Shown here piece after piece: positions 61,353 to 64,000 of a stretch of DNA of 64,000 nucleotides; within the stretch, counting starts at the first letter, position 1, and each line of letters begins with the position of its first letter. The translations under genes and the position numbers were made by a program. The DNA is taken from positions 1 to 64,000 of the forward strand of contig JBBQCD010000008.1 in assembly GCA_038318385.1 (NCBI GenBank). The letters run 5' to 3'. Origin of the DNA: Schlegelella_A sp038318385. GTDB taxonomy: Bacteria > Pseudomonadota > Gammaproteobacteria > Burkholderiales > Burkholderiaceae_C. The notes below the pieces were generated by a model. It did not search any database and was not told where the DNA came from. It saw nothing but the letters and a program-made list of their open reading frames with translations.

Positions 61353-64000
61353 GGCTTGCGAGCTCCAGGTGCAACGTCGGCCACCGGCACGGCGCTGCGG
61401 AAGTCTCCCGCGAAGGCGTACACGAAGCTCTCGGGCGTCACGTACCGGCGCAAGGCGCGATTGACGTCGTCCAGCGTCAGGGCGTCGATCGCGGCGTCGA
61501 TCTTCGCGGAGTAGGCGAATGTCCGGTCGAGGTAGAGGTTGCTGGCCAGCCCCGCAGCCACGGTCCCGTCCTGTGCGCGCGCGAGGCGGCGGAAGTTCAG
61601 CAGGCCGCGCTTGCCCTCGGCCAGTTCCTGGGCACCGAAGCCTTCGGTCCGGGCGCGCTCGATTACGTCGCGCATCGCCGCTTCGACTTTCGCGCGCACC
61701 TTCGGCGCGTAGATGGCGCTCGCTTGCCAGGGCGAGTTCGGCTCGAAGCTGCTCCAGCTGATTCGGGTGCGCACGTCATAGGAAAGGCCTTCCTCCTCGC
61801 GGATGCGCTTCCACAGCCGCGAGTTGCCGCCGCCACCGAGCAGAAAATTGGCCACCGTCAGGGCCGGGTAGTCGGGGTCGCGATCGGAGATGGGAAGAAA
61901 TTCCCGCACGAGCAGCGTCGCGTTCTGCTTGTCCGGGGTCTCGATCAGCATGCGTTCGGGCTTGAGGGCCACCAGCGGTCGCGGCACACGCGTGAACGGC
62001 GCGCCGCGTTTCCAGTCACCGAACGCCGCCTCGAGTGCGCTCCGCAAGGCTGCCGGATCGAAGTCCCCGACGGCGGCGAATTCGCCCTTGGCGGCGCCAT
62101 AGAAGCGGTCGTGAAACGCGCGCAATCGCTCCAGGCTCACGGCCCGGACGTCCTCGACGGTCTCGTCGAAGGTCGGCACGTAGCGGACATCGCCACGCGG
62201 ATACGGATTGCTCCAGCGGTCGAGGGCCTTGCTCGCCACCGCACCGGGCTCCTTGCGCTGCTGCTCGATGCTCGTCGCGGCTTGCTGCTGGTATTCGGCC
62301 AGGGCCTCCGGGGAGAACTTCGGGTGGCGCAGCAGGTCTCCGACCAGCGCAATGGCCGCCGGCAGAAACTCGCGGCGGGTCGACAGCGTCACGGTGACGC
62401 GTCCGGGCCCGCCGTCGATCGAAAGCTCGGTGCGCAACTGGTCGAGCCGGTCCTGGATCTGCTCGCGGGTCAGCGTCCGGGTGCCCTTGTCGAGCAGGGC
62501 CGCGACCGTGTCGGGCACTTCATTCCATCCGAAGAGGCTCTTCTCGTCGCCGAAACGCAAGGTCAGGGTCGCGCGCACGGCCTCGCCGCGCGTGCCCTTG
62601 GGCAAGACTGCAGCCTCGATGCCAGCGACTGAAAAGGTCCGGGTCCGGGCGTCGAGATTCGCCGGCGTGGCGTCGAATGCTTCGACCTTGGAGGCCGCTG
62701 CCTGCGGCTTGAAATCCTTCATGGTCGTGGCGAGATCGACCTTCGCCGGCGCCGGCGCTCGAACCGGAGCGTCGGTCGGCAAATAGGTGCCCAGGGTGCG
62801 ATTGGTGGCTACCAGGTACTCGGACGCGACCCGCTGTACGTCGGCGAGCTTCGCGTCGCGGACGCGATCGCGTGTCAGGAAGAAGAGGCGCCAGTCGCCC
62901 TGGGCGATCGATTCCGACAAGGCGATGCCGACCGTTTCCGGATTGGTGAAGGACTGCTCCCAGCCCTTGGCCCACTTGGCCTTGGCGCGCGCCAGTTCGT
63001 CGGCGGCGACCGGTTCCGCCGCGAAGGACTCGTTGACGGCCAGCAGTGCGGCGCGGGCCTTCGTCACGTCCTGTCCGGGCGCGAGCTGCGCACCGGTGAT
63101 CAGCACCGCGGGCTCGGCGAGCCCCCACGCGAATGCGAACACGCTCGACGCGAGCTGCTGCTCCGTCAGCGTTTTGTGCAGCCTGCCCGACGGCGCCTCG
63201 CCGAGGATGATCGAGAGCAGTTCGACAGCCGCGAAGTCGGGCGCCGGGCCGGCCGGCACGTGGTAGCCGGCCATCAGCAGCGGCGCCCCGCCGACGCGCC
63301 GCACGGTCACGCTGCGCTCCCCGTCCTGGGCCGGATCGATGGTGTATTGCGTCGGCAGCTTGCGCGTGGGCCTGGGCAGCTTGCCGAAGGTGGTGGCGAC
63401 ACGCTCCAGCACTGCTTCGGAATCGAACTTGCCGGCGACGATGAGGGTGGCGTTGTCCGGCTGGTAGTAGAGGTGGTAGAAGGCCTGCAGCCGCGGGATG
63501 TCGACGTTCTCGACGTCGGCACGCGCGCCGATCGTGCTCTTGCCGTAGTTGTGCCAGTCGAACATCGCCGCCATCGTGTGGCGCAGCAGCACGCCGTCAG
63601 GCCGGTTCTCGCCGCGCTCCATCTCGTTGCGCACCACCGTCATTTCGGTGTCGAGGTCCTTGCGGGCGATGAAGCTGTTGACCATCGAATCGGCCAGCCA
63701 GCCGAGGTACCACTGCAGGTTGTCGGGGTTGGCCGAGAAGTGGGCGGTGTAGTTGGTGCGGTCGTAGCTGGTGCTGCCGTTGGCGGCCAGTCCGCGCTTC
63801 TCGAATTCCGACCAGACATTGAGATGGCTGGGCGTGCCCTTGAACAGCAGGTGCTCGAGCAGGTGCGCCATACCGGTCTCACCGTAGTTCTCGGAGCGCG
63901 AGCCGACTCGATAGGTGAGGTTGACGGTCGTCGTCGGCTTGGATTCGTCGGGAATCAGCAGCACCTGCAGGCCGTTGTCGAGGCGGTATTCGTCGACGCC
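61349..64000 (-). CDS. M16-family metallopeptidase, 5' end beyond the window
   Basis: At least 883 residues are visible; the N-terminus lies past 64000. The first M16 domain carries the zinc motif HLLEH (visible residues about 46-50) in ETGMAHLLEHLLFKG, plus the later RNEMERGENRP stretch with the third ligand glutamate. A second, probably inactive, M16 domain follows from about 440. The layout is that of pitrilysin-like proteins with fused A and B halves. The N-terminal signal peptide, if any, is not in view. Substrate unknown; such proteins process peptides in the periplasm. The 3' end overlaps the haloalkane dehalogenase start. Confidence 0.92.
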   Translation of the reverse strand, partial: GVDEYRLDNGLQVLLIPDESKPTTTVNLTYRVGSRSENYGETGMAHLLEHLLFKGTPSHLNVWSEFEKRGLAANGSTSYDRTNYTAHFSANPDNLQWYLGWLADSMVNSFIARKDLDTEMTVVRNEMERGENRPDGVLLRHTMAAMFDWHNYGKSTIGARADVENVDIPRLQAFYHLYYQPDNATLIVAGKFDSEAVLERVATTFGKLPRPTRKLPTQYTIDPAQDGERSVTVRRVGGAPLLMAGYHVPAGPAPDFAAVELLSIILGEAPSGRLHKTLTEQQLASSVFAFAWGLAEPAVLITGAQLAPGQDVTKARAALLAVNESFAAEPVAADELARAKAKWAKGWEQSFTNPETVGIALSESIAQGDWRLFFLTRDRVRDAKLADVQRVASEYLVATNRTLGTYLPTDAPVRAPAPAKVDLATTMKDFKPQAAASKVEAFDATPANLDARTRTFSVAGIEAAVLPKGTRGEAVRATLTLRFGDEKSLFGWNEVPDTVAALLDKGTRTLTREQIQDRLDQLRTELSIDGGPGRVTVTLSTRREFLPAAIALVGDLLRHPKFSPEALAEYQQQAATSIEQQRKEPGAVASKALDRWSNPYPRGDVRYVPTFDETVEDVRAVSLERLRAFHDRFYGAAKGEFAAVGDFDPAALRSALEAAFGDWKRGAPFTRVPRPLVALKPERMLIETPDKQNATLLVREFLPISDRDPDYPALTVANFLLGGGGNSRLWKRIREEEGLSYDVRTRISWSSFEPNSPWQASAIYAPKVRAKVEAAMRDVIERARTEGFGAQELAEGKRGLLNFRRLARAQDGTVAAGLASNLYLDRTFAYSAKIDAAIDALTLDDVNRALRRYVTPESFVYAFAGDFRSAVPVADVAPGARKP

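Overview
The window looks like a chromosomal segment of a G+C-rich betaproteobacterium, most likely Burkholderiales or a close relative. The evidence is gene content and order: hisZ beside purA below hfq-hflX-hflK-hflC, bamB-der, pilW-rodZ-ispG-hisS, scpB-rluB-ndk, tRNA-Leu-tig-clpP-clpX-lon, ilvB-ilvN-ilvC-pssA-leuA, and a sigma factor followed by DUF3619 and DUF3106 genes. Almost everything is core housekeeping. I see no insertion sequence, prophage, integrase, CRISPR array or rRNA gene. No gene-free stretch exceeds about 285 bases.

Region 1 (1-21119): a tRNA-Leu(CAG), then about 20 kb of minus-strand genes, many overlapping by 1-8 bases. In transcription order these are rluD, scpB, rluB, ndk, rlmN, pilW, rodZ, ispG, hisS, a yfgM-like gene, bamB, der, hfq, hflX, hflK, hflC, a DUF2065 gene, hisZ, purA and a phosphoribosyltransferase. 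Region 2 (21172-37355): divergent bamD, a DinG/YoaA helicase, a DUF465 gene, a PP2C phosphatase, a secreted hypothetical protein, zapE, the 2-oxoglutarate dehydrogenase genes odhA-odhB-lpdA, a nitronate monooxygenase, an acyl-CoA dehydrogenase and etfB-etfA. Region 3 (37400-44800): tRNA-Leu(UAA), two small hypothetical genes, tRNA-Cys, tRNA-Gly, and the proteostasis block tig-clpP-clpX-lon headed by tRNA-Leu(UAG).

Region 4 (44960-49910): plus-strand squalene genes hpnC-hpnD-hpnE, an IclR-type regulator, and a convergent D,D-endopeptidase gene. Region 5 (50029-56320): the minus-strand branched-chain amino acid block ilvB-ilvN-ilvC-pssA-leuA. Region 6 (56390-64000): a sigma factor gene translationally linked to DUF3619 and DUF3106 genes, then an RDD membrane protein, glnB, a FemAB-like protein, a haloalkane dehalogenase, and an M16 peptidase cut by the window end.

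The best regulatory finding is an attenuator in front of leuA. It has a 19-codon leader peptide with five consecutive leucine codons, four of them CTT or CTA in a genome that prefers CTG and CTC, followed by a terminator hairpin and a competing pairing. Its promoter and the ilvB promoter share a TCGAC(A/G)-18-nt-extended -10 layout, and the leader peptide may be leaderless. Other second-look items are a perfect 16-bp operator with a partial copy 20 bp away upstream of etfBA, a perfect 20-bp palindrome between leuA and the endopeptidase gene, a heat-shock-like promoter before lon, and the sigma/DUF3619/DUF3106/RDD cassette, which could be an uncharacterised envelope-responsive regulatory system.
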